Below, in pieces: positions 7,165 to 16,246 of a stretch of 64,000 bases of DNA (its first letter is position 1; every line of letters begins with the position of its first letter). The notes under the pieces were generated by a model. That model was not told the origin of the DNA, searched no databases, and saw nothing but the letters and a program-made list of their open reading frames with translations. Position numbers and translations under genes: made by a program. The DNA is taken from positions 124,001 to 188,000 of the forward strand of contig DAOUMS010000008.1 in NCBI GenBank assembly GCA_034409565.1, written 5' to 3'. Source of the stretch: E44-bin89 sp034409565 (GTDB taxonomy: Bacteria > Chloroflexota > Dehalococcoidia > Dehalococcoidales > RBG-16-60-22).

Positions 7165-8413
7165 TGACGCATTCCGGCATTGTCCCGAACCAGACCTGGA
7201 CGCCACCGACCTTGAGGTAGTGCGCCGCTTTGGCCGCGTTCGTGGCCACCACGCCCACGTGAAAGCCTTTTGGGACCCCACGGCGGAGAAAGGAACCCGC
7301 CGAGCACATGCCGGAGACAACCATACCCCCGGCATCCTGTATCATATCAACCAGCCCCATCTCCTGCGCCAGCAAACGAAGTGGTTCGGCCGTGCCGATG
7401 ACAAGAAGAACACCGGATTTCACTCTTTTACCCTGCAAAAGTCGGGCGATTTCCTCCATTTCGGGAATGGTGACATGAGGGCAGCCCAGAAACACATAAT
7501 CAACTCTTGGTTCAGTGGCCGAGCAGAGTTCCTTAAAAGTGCTGTCTATTTCCCTCCTGCCCACGGCGATGGTCATCTCCGGTTTTCTACCTCCGAGGGC
7601 AGCTTCCACCGTGGGCGCCTCAGGGGTTATGCCCACCACGTGGAACATGGGTATTCCAGCGGAAACACCGAGAGGCGCACAGAGATACTTGAGCTGCGTT
7701 ATCGACATGTTTGGCGGTAGCCCCAGAAAAACCGGAATTTTATCAACCACCATTTTACCAACGGCGTAACTCAGGGCATTGTAATCGGCATAGGTGAAAG
7801 CGTCGGGGTCAAGGTCATCCTTTAATTCAATGAGCGCCTGGCCGTACCTGTTTTCGGGCAGATGCATTCCATACAGCGGGGTTTTGCCAGTGAGGGCCGT
7901 GGCCAAAGCGGTGGGACCGGATTCGCGATTAACCCTCACCCCGAGGACCGAGTTGTTGAAAAGCACCACCAGTGATTCCGCACCACCGGAATGCTCCCCC
8001 TGCCGTAGCGGGTAAACGTAAAACGGGCAGCAGGTGTAGGTGGGGATTACCCCCAATCTACTATATGTTTCCCGGCCAGAGTTAAGAGACTGGCGCATTT
8101 CTTCAATATAGCTTTCGGGGTAGCCCAACCTCTCGGCGATTTTAGGTTCGAGGAAAATCGGGTTGATGGTAACGGGAACTCTGAAATGGGATGCCCCTTC
8201 AACTGACTCGGCGACCAGCTTCCGGGCCCAGCGTGAAAGTTGACCGGTGTTCCAGAACTGCATCTCCGGTGAGAGAATATGCGAGGAGGCTATGGCTATC
8301 ATTCTTTCCGCATCAAAGGCCCCACCTACGGCTATCAATAGCTCCAGTGCCCTTTGTACGCCGGGACCGAACTCTCCCGCTAGCATCCGTTCTTCTTCTG
8401 CGGTCAGTTTCAA
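7130..8413 (-). CDS. Aconitase X catalytic (large) subunit, DUF521
   Basis: A 427-aa protein with a TTG start at 8413 after GAAGGAAG. It begins MKLTAEEERMLAGEFGPGVQ, the usual N-terminus of AcnX. Cysteines that could bind the Fe-S cluster sit in TYTCCPFYVYP, FLGCPHVTIPE and SGMCSAGSFLRRG. It catalyses a lyase (dehydratase) reaction with the swivel subunit encoded immediately downstream. No mevalonate or hydroxyproline genes accompany it; the neighbours are MmgE/PrpD, PanB and TRAP genes, pointing to an uncharacterised hydroxy-acid pathway. Confidence 0.85.
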   Translation of the reverse strand: MKLTAEEERMLAGEFGPGVQRALELLIAVGGAFDAERMIAIASSHILSPEMQFWNTGQLSRWARKLVAESVEGASHFRVPVTINPIFLEPKIAERLGYPESYIEEMRQSLNSGRETYSRLGVIPTYTCCPFYVYPLRQGEHSGGAESLVVLFNNSVLGVRVNRESGPTALATALTGKTPLYGMHLPENRYGQALIELKDDLDPDAFTYADYNALSYAVGKMVVDKIPVFLGLPPNMSITQLKYLCAPLGVSAGIPMFHVVGITPEAPTVEAALGGRKPEMTIAVGRREIDSTFKELCSATEPRVDYVFLGCPHVTIPEMEEIARLLQGKRVKSGVLLVIGTAEPLRLLAQEMGLVDMIQDAGGMVVSGMCSAGSFLRRGVPKGFHVGVVATNAAKAAHYLKVGGVQVWFGTMPECVNAAIRGKWEAD

Positions 8414-8500
8414 CTTCCTTCGCCCCTCTGTTCAAGCATAGAATCAAGGCCCAATTCAATAATAAAATTCTGTAAATTTCATATCGCCTTCCAGAGAATA

Positions 8501-9895
8501 CTACCTGAGAAGTTCCGTAATGACACTGACATCCTCTAGCTGCTCCAGCCTGCTTATCAGTGCCACCAGCCTGTCCATCTTATCGGTGCTGAACCCGGCG
8601 AACCGGGCACACCGCCGCGCCTTTTCCGCACACTCTGCAAAGGTCATTGGCTTTTCCGGCGACCCCCGGGCATGAAGCATCTTCTGGCTGAAATTTCTGC
8701 CATCCCTGGTGGAAACTTCGGCGACGTGCAACGATAATCTGAGGCTCAGTTTGCTGGCCTCTGCCTCAACATCCGGGTCCAGGAGGCACTCGACCTTGTC
8801 AGCTTCCTTCAGGCGCCGGGCGTCTTTTATCGCTTCGGCAGAGAAGTCTTCCAGAAAGACATCGCCGCTGTAGATGGCACTGCCAATGGTATAGGGAATA
8901 CTGAACATGGCATCGCCGACTGTTTCCGGACGGGACTTGCTCTCACGCGGCTGACAGACGTTGTTATAGGCAGCCTGCCCGACGCGGAGCACGATTTTGG
9001 CTATTTCCTGGCCTGTCAGGTTATTTTTCCGCACGATGTCCAGCACATTGTCAATGGGGCAGAGGGTATACCCGCAAGAAGGGTATGGCTTTACCGCCAG
9101 GTTCATCACTTCGTACCTCTGGCCGAAACCGTCCAGCAGTCGGCTCAGGTCGTGGGGAATTCCCCGGTAATAGACTTCGTAGAAACCGGCCTTGGCATCC
9201 AGAAACCGTTTGGAAGTGCCCAGACCGTTTTTGCCCAGTATCGCTGAGAGCATGGCGGCCCTGGCCGACAGTCCCTGCTGCAGCGACAGGGTGGCGCCAC
9301 CGCCAACGTCACGCACCCCCTGAACATTGCCGGCGGACTGACTGTAGGCCAGCCCCAGGGCATTGAGCATCTGCTCGGAGCTGAACTTCATCAGCTTGCC
9401 CGCGGTGATGGCGCCGCCAAAGATACCGCATACGTCTCCCACCCACCCACTCAGACCGGAACAATAGTCAGGCACCAGCCGCATATGGCACATTATCTCC
9501 GAGCCGATGATGATGGCGTTGATAAAATCCCGGCCGCTGACTTTACCACCGAGTTCCGCCGTGGCCAGCGCCACCGGCACCATGGTCGGGGGAGGTTGCG
9601 TCCCGGTACTGAAATGATATTGATTGAAATCCAGGGCACGGCCCATGGTGGCGTTGATAAAAACAGCCTCGTGGGCGGGGAGGGCGGTATTGTGGAGAAA
9701 AACGCTGGCCTCTGGCTTACCCTGCCACTGGCTGACTACCTCGAACAATTTTTTCGCCACCGGCGTGGTGGAGCCGGCAATAGCCACACCGATAAGGTCA
9801 ACGACGCTCTTCTTGCCGGCCATGACCACTTCAGAGGGCAAATCATCATATTGAATCGAGATTACCTTATCTAAAAGCTCATCCTCAAGGCTCAT
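8501..9895 (-). CDS. MmgE/PrpD family protein (second copy)
   Basis: About 464 aa from ATG 9895, which has a good Shine-Dalgarno (AGGAGGAGGACGAA). An in-frame ATG 21 nt upstream (9916) is possible but lacks one. The protein shows the MmgE/PrpD all-helical N-domain (DLIGVAIAGSTTPVAKKL, INATMGRALDFNQYHFSTG) and the C-terminal segment with VKPYPSCGYTLCPIDNVLDIV. The usual LDFDD-like acidic pair is replaced by LDFNQ, so its chemistry may differ from the first copy at 3883. It acts in the cytoplasm; the substrate is unknown. It lies between the TatD-like and AcnX genes. Confidence 0.85.
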   Translation of the reverse strand: MSLEDELLDKVISIQYDDLPSEVVMAGKKSVVDLIGVAIAGSTTPVAKKLFEVVSQWQGKPEASVFLHNTALPAHEAVFINATMGRALDFNQYHFSTGTQPPPTMVPVALATAELGGKVSGRDFINAIIIGSEIMCHMRLVPDYCSGLSGWVGDVCGIFGGAITAGKLMKFSSEQMLNALGLAYSQSAGNVQGVRDVGGGATLSLQQGLSARAAMLSAILGKNGLGTSKRFLDAKAGFYEVYYRGIPHDLSRLLDGFGQRYEVMNLAVKPYPSCGYTLCPIDNVLDIVRKNNLTGQEIAKIVLRVGQAAYNNVCQPRESKSRPETVGDAMFSIPYTIGSAIYSGDVFLEDFSAEAIKDARRLKEADKVECLLDPDVEAEASKLSLRLSLHVAEVSTRDGRNFSQKMLHARGSPEKPMTFAECAEKARRCARFAGFSTDKMDRLVALISRLEQLEDVSVITELLR

Positions 9896-9930
9896 TTCGT
9901 CCTCCTCCTGAGGCATTCCCGACCGCTTGG

Positions 9931-10731
9931 TTATTGGAGACGCAGATTGAAAATCCGGTTCGGGTTATCGAAGAGCACCTTTTTCACATCTTTCTCACTC
10001 AGGCCCAGACGCCGCATCTGTACCGCTATCCTCGGCACCGATAAGGGGTCGGAACGGTGGCGGATTCGGTTATCGCTGCTGACCAGTATGCGGTCCATAT
10101 CGTTCTCGGTTATAATCTTGGCCGCGTCTTCGGGGGTAAGCCTCCGCATGGGCAGCACGGAAAGGCCGGCAATGCAGCCGGCGTCGGTGATGGTTTTGGT
10201 GGTATTCGCATCAGAGTGGACAATAACCGCCTTGCCTCTATCAAAACCGACCTCGTCAATGAGCTTTATATACCGCTCAATCCAGGAAGCTCTTTCCGTG
10301 CCCGTAAGATGCATTACCACGGCTTTATTATGCTCCTTGGCAATTGTGAGCTCTGTTCTCAGGATATCTTCTTGCTTGCCCAAATCGGGGCAGGTACCTG
10401 ACTTCGGTTCTATACCGATTTCACCGACGCCGACCACCCCCTCCCGCTTTAGATATTCGGGCAGTGCGGCCAGTATCTTCTCATAGTCGGCGGGAACGGC
10501 ATTCATGTTAATGCCAACGAGAACACAGACAGCAATGAAATAATCAGCCGCGCGCTTGGTCTCCCCGACCAGCGTATGCTCAAAGTAGTTAATCGCTGCC
10601 TGGGCTGACGTGGCGTAGTCCATGCCACCAGCAGCGTCAGCGATAAGGGCTTTTATACCACATGCCGACATGGCCTCCAGATCCTGAAGACCAAGGGACT
10701 CCATCATAATATGAGAATCTATTAACTGCAT
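9931..10731 (-). CDS. TatD-like metal-dependent hydrolase
   Basis: A 266-aa amidohydrolase-superfamily protein. Motifs are IDSHIMME near residue 4 (HxH is degenerate: only one His), GVGEIGIEP in the middle (metal-bridging Glu), VVMHLTG, VIVHSDA, and a C-terminal ILVSSDNRI carrying the catalytic Asp. The layout matches TatD/COG1831-type proteins. The missing second His of the first motif is a visible oddity and could alter metal binding. In this operon it may open a lactone or hydrolyse an amide or ester intermediate. Confidence 0.7.
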   Translation of the reverse strand: MQLIDSHIMMESLGLQDLEAMSACGIKALIADAAGGMDYATSAQAAINYFEHTLVGETKRAADYFIAVCVLVGINMNAVPADYEKILAALPEYLKREGVVGVGEIGIEPKSGTCPDLGKQEDILRTELTIAKEHNKAVVMHLTGTERASWIERYIKLIDEVGFDRGKAVIVHSDANTTKTITDAGCIAGLSVLPMRRLTPEDAAKIITENDMDRILVSSDNRIRHRSDPLSVPRIAVQMRRLGLSEKDVKKVLFDNPNRIFNLRLQ

Positions 10732-10781
10732 CTATGACCCCTTTCTGTATGCGACTTTTTATTGAGTTGATATAGATAAGA

Positions 10782-11609
10782 TTAAATTTTTTGATATTTC
10801 TGTTCCCGCGGGGGCGATTTTTGCACGTCCACGCCCAGCATCTTGCCGAGCTTGGCATACGCGGGTTTAAGGTCATACTCCTCCTTGTACTCTTCAACCA
10901 CGGGCAGTCCCCACCCGTGCTCCTGCAGAAATCTGGTGCCGGCTACAAAATCGGGGAGCAATTCCGGTACCAGGGTGAAGAGAATTTCATCATCCTGGGC
11001 ACCAGCCAGCCGGCGGTCTCCTTTGCAGGGGATGGCAACAGTGCATTCACGCTTCAGTAGCGCCGGCACGGTGGCATAAACGCAGGCGGCATGCCCGGAA
11101 AGCTGGCAGTACAGGTCTCTGCCATCAATCCAGTTTTTAATAATCAGGAGCTGGCTGGTCTGTGCCCCGGTAACGTGCATCATCACAATGTCAGGCATAA
11201 AGCTGCAGGTATTGATGGGTGCCGAAACGATACCTTTATAAGCGCCGTATTCCAAGTACGGCATGTTCTGGCACCATATGGCGGCATCCTCAAGCTTTCT
11301 GACGCTATCCGGATAACGGTGATTTCCTTCCAGAAAATAGGGGATGCGTTCGGCCAGGCCCAAGCCCAGGACAGGTTCAAAACACCACATATCCTCCTTG
11401 AACATGGCGATGGTCAACCCGGCGCGTTGCGACTTGGCGAAACTCTGGCACAGGGCGTACTTGTGACCCCAGTCCCTGGTTGGCACGATAGCGTCCTTTG
11501 GTGTTTCGGCAGCGCTTTTCAGCATTTTAACCGCGACGGGATGAACCCGCATACGGAGCCAGCTTTCCAGTTCCGTACCATACTCGTGAATTTCTTGCAG
11601 AGATAGCAT
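10782..11609 (-). CDS. DUF169 family protein
   Basis: A 275-aa protein with a strong ribosome binding site (AAGGAGGGGGAACA). It matches DUF169 (COG2043): WLRMRVHPVAVKML near the N-terminus, ALCQSFAKSQRAGLTIAM with a conserved Cys, WCFEPVLGLGLAE, CSFMPDIVMMHVTGAQTSQLL, CQLSGHAACVYATVP and an IPCKGDRRLAG segment. The conserved cysteines suggest a metal or cofactor site. The biochemical role of the family is unclear. It lies between the SDR and TatD-like genes of the catabolic island. Confidence 0.75.
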   Translation of the reverse strand: MLSLQEIHEYGTELESWLRMRVHPVAVKMLKSAAETPKDAIVPTRDWGHKYALCQSFAKSQRAGLTIAMFKEDMWCFEPVLGLGLAERIPYFLEGNHRYPDSVRKLEDAAIWCQNMPYLEYGAYKGIVSAPINTCSFMPDIVMMHVTGAQTSQLLIIKNWIDGRDLYCQLSGHAACVYATVPALLKRECTVAIPCKGDRRLAGAQDDEILFTLVPELLPDFVAGTRFLQEHGWGLPVVEEYKEEYDLKPAYAKLGKMLGVDVQKSPPREQKYQKI

Positions 11610-11683
11610 TGTTCCCCCTCCTTACTCAGATAAAATTATTTAATTAGTATCTATCGCTTCCGGAACAGATACCCTGTTTACCC

Positions 11684-12478
11684 TCATATTCTCTGTGTTA
11701 TACCGCCATCAATGACCAGCGTCGTTCCCGTGATGTACTTCGCTTCATCTGAGGCCAGGAATAAGGCGGCATAGGCCGTGTCCCAGGCATCACCCTGCTT
11801 GCCCGTGGGACATCTGGCATCACGTTTTTGCCACAGCTCTTCCAGGTCCTCAGGGCGGTTGCTCTTGGCCATGGACTCGACTATCGGCGTTTTCATCAGG
11901 CCGGGCAGTATGGCGTTCGCCCGAATCCCCTTGGCCGCGTATTGAATCGCTATCTCCCGCGTAAGCGCGACCACCCCGGCCTTCGAGACGGAGTAGGCGA
12001 TTGTCGGAGCCGGCACCCTTATGGCATGGATGGTAGCGATGTTCACTATGGCACCGCTGCCCTGCTTCTCCATATAGGGAAGGGCATACTTGCAGGTTAA
12101 GAACATGCTTTTCAGGTTAATGTTCATCACCCGATCCCATTGTTCCTCGCTGGTCCCGTCAATCCCGGCACGCGACGAAATCCCGACGTTATTATGCAGG
12201 ATGTCAATCCGGCCAAAGGCCTGGAGGCACTTTTCCACCATGCTTTTGCAATCGTCGGACTTCGACACATCCGCCCTGAAGACGATGCAATCTCCGCCTT
12301 CCTTACTGATTAACTGCCGGGTCTCCTCGGCGGCCTCAAGGTTGCAGTCAACGGCCAGCACCCGGGCCCCTTCCCGGGCAAAAAGAATGGCCGTGGCCTT
12401 CCCGTTCCCCATACCGGGACCAAGCGAGCCAGCTCCGGTAACAATGGCCGCTTTTCCTTTAAGACGCTCTCCCACCAT
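11684..12478 (-). CDS. Short-chain dehydrogenase/reductase
   Basis: A 264-aa SDR of classical length. The cofactor motif TGAGSLGPGMGNGKA is near residue 15, with an acidic D (VLAVDCN) after beta-2 that favours NAD(H). NNVG follows around residue 92. The catalytic Ser lies in the VNIATIHAIR region (Ser itself is replaced by T/I here), with Tyr-Lys in AYSVSKAG. The last segment ITGTTLVIDGG is the usual C-terminal SDR strand. It probably oxidises a secondary alcohol of the pathway intermediate. Start ATG 12478 follows AAGGAGAGGA. Confidence 0.88.
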   Translation of the reverse strand: MVGERLKGKAAIVTGAGSLGPGMGNGKATAILFAREGARVLAVDCNLEAAEETRQLISKEGGDCIVFRADVSKSDDCKSMVEKCLQAFGRIDILHNNVGISSRAGIDGTSEEQWDRVMNINLKSMFLTCKYALPYMEKQGSGAIVNIATIHAIRVPAPTIAYSVSKAGVVALTREIAIQYAAKGIRANAILPGLMKTPIVESMAKSNRPEDLEELWQKRDARCPTGKQGDAWDTAYAALFLASDEAKYITGTTLVIDGGITQRI

Positions 12479-12520
12479 TCCTCTCCTTATTTCCGTGCTC
12501 GGTACCTGTTCTTCTCTTGC

Positions 12521-13480
12521 CTAACCTGCTCGCCCCGCCCTGACCTCTTTGATGAAATCGGCCACCATTTCATTCAGCAAGTAGCGGGTCTGGTAACCAA
12601 AGTCCTGAGAGGCAACGGTATTATCCATCTCATAGCTGACGCCGCTGTTGGCTACCTTCATGACATCGCTTTTATCCCACTCAAAGGTGAGCCGGGCATC
12701 GGGGATATGTTTTTTAATCTCTGCGGCCACTTCGGAGAGGCTGGCCATGAAGCCGTGGACATTGTAAACCCGCTGTCTCAACCTGCTTTCATCAGCCTTC
12801 TTGAGCTCTATCATGGCTCTAACCGCATCTTTAATGTAGATGTAGGCGCAGGGGGCGTCAGGGTTGGAGTGGACAATGTATGGCTGCCCCTGGGCCGTTC
12901 TTTCCATTATTCCCGACCAGTCGCCATAGTAATAGGAAATCTGGCGGGTTGGACCAACCACCATAGCGTACCTTATGGCACGGAAATTAACGCCATACTG
13001 TCGATAGTACTGCTCCCCGAGGCGTTCGCAGCACACTTTGGTGGTGGTGTACATGTTTTCCGGGTTCTGGGGGGTATCATTGAACACCTGCTGCGGGGGG
13101 TTAGCAACACCATAAGTAGCGCCGGAACTGACGAAAATGACGTCCTTCAGGCCGAGGAGGTGGGCCGCCTCCAGGATATTTAACGTGCCCACCACGTTGA
13201 CCCTGAACCCTGTGGCGGCACTATACTCACAATCTTTGCTCAATAAAGCCGCGGTGTGGTACACGGTTTCAATATCGTACTTCTTCAGTACCTCAAGCAC
13301 CTGTACCCAGTTACCAATGTCACCGCTGTGAATTTCCACCTTACCTTCAAGGTCGGCGGCGCTGGGGGGCAACTTACTTCTTCTCTGGAACAGGACTACT
13401 TGCTCACCAGCCGCCAGCAGTTCCCGGGCCAGATAGGTTCCAAACAGCCCGAAGCCACCGGTAACTAAATTTCTTGCCAT
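12521..13480 (-). CDS. NAD-dependent epimerase/dehydratase (extended SDR)
   Basis: The best start is ATG 13480 with AAGGAGATATC, giving 319 aa; a longer upstream frame has no ribosome binding site and overlaps the cyclase gene. Features are VTGGFGLFGTYLARELL (NAD-binding), YHTAALLSKDCE, VSSGATYGV (catalytic Ser/Thr), MYTTTKVCCE (YxxxK) and YIYIKDAVRAMIEL, matching UDP-glucose-4-epimerase-like extended SDRs. In this context it more likely reduces or oxidises a small acid than a sugar nucleotide. Confidence 0.85.
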   Translation of the reverse strand: MARNLVTGGFGLFGTYLARELLAAGEQVVLFQRRSKLPPSAADLEGKVEIHSGDIGNWVQVLEVLKKYDIETVYHTAALLSKDCEYSAATGFRVNVVGTLNILEAAHLLGLKDVIFVSSGATYGVANPPQQVFNDTPQNPENMYTTTKVCCERLGEQYYRQYGVNFRAIRYAMVVGPTRQISYYYGDWSGIMERTAQGQPYIVHSNPDAPCAYIYIKDAVRAMIELKKADESRLRQRVYNVHGFMASLSEVAAEIKKHIPDARLTFEWDKSDVMKVANSGVSYEMDNTVASQDFGYQTRYLLNEMVADFIKEVRAGRAG

Positions 13481-13497
13481 GATATCTCCTTCCTGAT

Positions 13498-14262
13498 TTA
13501 ATCGGGAACAAAGGCGACGGCACGGACCCAGCCGGCGCCGGCATTCTGCACCTTTATGGGAAAGGCGTAAACCAGAAAACCAGAGTGCGGCAGCTGGTCC
13601 AGGTTGGTCAGCCACTCGAGGATACACATGCCTTTCTCACCGGCGGCGCGGTGCCCCTGCATATAACTGCCTGGGCGCAGCCCCTGCTGAAGGTCAGCCA
13701 TCTGCATTTTGGCCGGGCGGTCCCAGATGGCAGCATCAGTGCCAACAACCCTGATGCCCTGGTTGCCGAGCCACAGGGTGGCCTCGCGCGTCATGCCAGC
13801 ATTAGCCTCGTCACAGCCGGGCTGGCCGTAATGGGCCGAGGCCCCGGTCTTGATTAAGACAATGTCCATCGGTTTAAGGGTATACCCGATTTGGGCAAAA
13901 GCTTTCTGCATGTCACCCTCGGTGATGTCTTCACCGGGCTTTTTCCAGCTCAGGTCAACCCAGACCCCATCACCAAAACACCACTCGAGCGGCACCTTGT
14001 CCACAGTCAGCGCCGGTTTCCCCTCGGCTATCTCATCGTAGTGCCAGGGAGCGTCAAAGTGGGTTCCGGCATGGCAGGTCAGGGAGGTGAACTGCTCGAT
14101 AGCGTTGGCTTTGCCGCCTATAGCCTCCGGGGCAAAGCCAAACTTCTCACTCAGCATCTTACCCCGCGTGCGGTGGTCGAGATAGGTTATTTCCGCTGGC
14201 ATCCCGAAGCCACCACCAGGCATCAGAGGCAGACTCAAATCCACAATATGATAACCTTTCAT
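13498..14262 (-). CDS. Cyclase family protein (kynurenine formamidase-like)
   Basis: A 254-aa metal-dependent hydrolase. The hallmark CHAGTHFDAPWHY (HxGTHxDxPxH) appears around residue 62, and further metal-site residues follow (VVGTDAAIWD, GHRAAGEKGMCILEWLTNL). The family hydrolyses amides, lactones or cyclic compounds. Its place beside SDRs and the TRAP genes suggests an early hydrolytic step of the imported substrate. The start follows GGGGAGTGAGGAACA. Confidence 0.85.
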   Translation of the reverse strand: MKGYHIVDLSLPLMPGGGFGMPAEITYLDHRTRGKMLSEKFGFAPEAIGGKANAIEQFTSLTCHAGTHFDAPWHYDEIAEGKPALTVDKVPLEWCFGDGVWVDLSWKKPGEDITEGDMQKAFAQIGYTLKPMDIVLIKTGASAHYGQPGCDEANAGMTREATLWLGNQGIRVVGTDAAIWDRPAKMQMADLQQGLRPGSYMQGHRAAGEKGMCILEWLTNLDQLPHSGFLVYAFPIKVQNAGAGWVRAVAFVPD

Positions 14263-14347
14263 TGTTCCTCACTCCCCAGTTTAAATAGAGTGGCCATTTA
14301 TCTTAAAAACCTTTACCAGTCGGTTCTTTGCTTGTTCCAATGGTTAT

Positions 14348-15667
14348 TTACCTTATCATCTGGTTTGGCAGCCAGATGGCCAGTTCCGGTACCAGGAAAA
14401 CCAAGACCATGACCACCATCATTATTAAAAAGAAAGGCACGATAGCACGATAAATATCCATCATGGTCACGCCGGGCAAATTCAGCCCCTTGAAATAGAA
14501 TAGAACCATGCCGAAGGGGGGCGTCATTATGCCCACCAGCAAATCCATGGTAAATAGCAGTCCGAACCACAGCAGGTCAAATCCCAGGGCCATGGCAATC
14601 GGGTAAAAGATGGGCAAAAAGATGACCGTAATCGGCGTGGCATCAATGAACATGCCCAGAATGAAGACCAGGAACAGTATGCCAACGATGATGGCCCAGG
14701 GTTCTACCGGCAGTGACAGCAGCAATTGACGCAGGTAGTCCTGTACACCCAGAACGCCGATAAGCTGAGAGAAGGCAGCCCCAGCGGCCAAAAGCCACAT
14801 CAGCATGGCAGTTATCCTGATGGCGGTCGTGGTGGCCTTTTGCAGGTTCTTCCAGGTGAGGTTACGGTAAATGGCGGCGCAGATTAAAGCACCCACCGCC
14901 CCAACCCCTCCCGCCTCACTCGGTGTGGCTATGCCGAGATATATCAAGCCCAGAACCAGGAAAATCAAGATGATGGGCAATATGGAAACGCTGAGCGACC
15001 TCATTTTTTCCCGGAAGCCAACGCGCTCTTCGGGTGGCAGGGGAGGGCCCATAGCCGGATTTCTCCAGCACCGTATAGCGATATAAGCCATGTAGCCGAT
15101 AGAGGTTATAAGTCCGGGGATAATCCCGGCGATAAATAGTTTGCCGATGGAAATTTCGCTGACGGCGGCGACTACAATCATGGGCACACTGGGGGGTATC
15201 AAAGGCCCGAGGGAGCCACCGGCGGGAATAGCGCCGATAATCATTCTCTTGTCATAACCTCGCCGCTCCATTTCGGGATAGGCCAGTAAACCCAGGGTCA
15301 GGGTGGCGGTAGCGGCGGAGCCGGTCATGGCGGCCATAACCGTGGCGATGGCGATGGTACCCATGGCCAGCCCCCCTTTAAGCCCGGCCATCCACTTGTG
15401 CATCATGTCATACATAGCGGCGCCCAGGCCGGACATTTCCAGGACGGTGGCCATGAAGATGAAAGTTGGCAGGGCAATGAAGATATCAGTGGTAATGATG
15501 TGAAAGAACCCCAGCCCTATCGAACTGGTGGCTGGTAAGCCCCTTAAATACCAGAAACCGATAATCGACAGGCTTAACAGAACGAAGGTCACCGGCAGTC
15601 CGGTTAAAAGCATGAGCAGCATGATACTGAGGACGATAATGCTCAATAACCCGACATCTATGTTCAT
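14348..15667 (-). CDS. dctM: TRAP transporter large permease
   Basis: A 439-aa, highly hydrophobic protein with about 12 membrane segments. Family markers are AGGSLGPLIPPSVPMIV, PSEAGGVGAVGALI, FIDATPITVIFLPIFYPI and the C-terminal MTPPFGMVLFYFKGLNLP...DIYRAIVPFFLIM. It forms the Na+-coupled permease of a DctPQM system importing a carboxylate-type compound. Its ATG overlaps the dctQ stop by 4 nt. Confidence 0.93.
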   Translation of the reverse strand: MNIDVGLLSIIVLSIMLLMLLTGLPVTFVLLSLSIIGFWYLRGLPATSSIGLGFFHIITTDIFIALPTFIFMATVLEMSGLGAAMYDMMHKWMAGLKGGLAMGTIAIATVMAAMTGSAATATLTLGLLAYPEMERRGYDKRMIIGAIPAGGSLGPLIPPSVPMIVVAAVSEISIGKLFIAGIIPGLITSIGYMAYIAIRCWRNPAMGPPLPPEERVGFREKMRSLSVSILPIILIFLVLGLIYLGIATPSEAGGVGAVGALICAAIYRNLTWKNLQKATTTAIRITAMLMWLLAAGAAFSQLIGVLGVQDYLRQLLLSLPVEPWAIIVGILFLVFILGMFIDATPITVIFLPIFYPIAMALGFDLLWFGLLFTMDLLVGIMTPPFGMVLFYFKGLNLPGVTMMDIYRAIVPFFLIMMVVMVLVFLVPELAIWLPNQMIR

Positions 15668-16173
15668 GACCGGGCTACCTCATCGCCCCGTATTGCAATC
15701 AGGATGCTACGTATCCAGCCGGCTATTCCCTGCAGCAACGCTGAGGCCACGCCAACCACGATAAGCACTTTAAGCGGATAGACAACCGGAGCCCAGGCGG
15801 ATGTCCAGTGTTCCTTGATGCGTAATGCGTACTGAGCGCTGATTGATAGTCGCCACATAAGAATAGCGATGCTGCCGACCAAGAATATATACATAATCAC
15901 ATTCAGGATAGCTCTCTTCCTCGTTGACAGTTTCTCTATCAGGATATCAACTGAAACATGCCCGTTATGAAGCAGGGCGTAACCCCCGCCAAGGGTTATA
16001 ATTGCGGCCTGTATTTGGACGCCTACATCCCAGACCCAGATAGTGGGCATGTTGAGTACATATCTGAGGATGACATCAAAGACAACCAAAAAAGAAAGAG
16101 GGACCAGAAGCCAGCCGGCAATCCGTCCCATCCACTCATTTATAAAATCAATAACACGGAGGGCTTTTTGCAT
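15664..16173 (-). CDS. dctQ: TRAP transporter small permease
   Basis: A 169-aa inner-membrane protein with four predicted helices (WLLVPLSFLVVFDVILRYVL region, ALLHNGHVSVDIL, AILNVIMYIFLVGSIAIL, VLIVVGVASALLQGIAG). The GHVSVDIL stretch is typical of DctQ. It pairs with DctM downstream and lies between dctP and dctM as in standard TRAP operons. Confidence 0.9.
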   Translation of the reverse strand: MQKALRVIDFINEWMGRIAGWLLVPLSFLVVFDVILRYVLNMPTIWVWDVGVQIQAAIITLGGGYALLHNGHVSVDILIEKLSTRKRAILNVIMYIFLVGSIAILMWRLSISAQYALRIKEHWTSAWAPVVYPLKVLIVVGVASALLQGIAGWIRSILIAIRGDEVARS

Positions 16174-16246
16174 ATTTATTTATCTCTTGCATTTAGCATG
16201 GAGGGCGGTGGCTGCTGCAGACTGCCACCGCCCCCTCCGTACTGGT

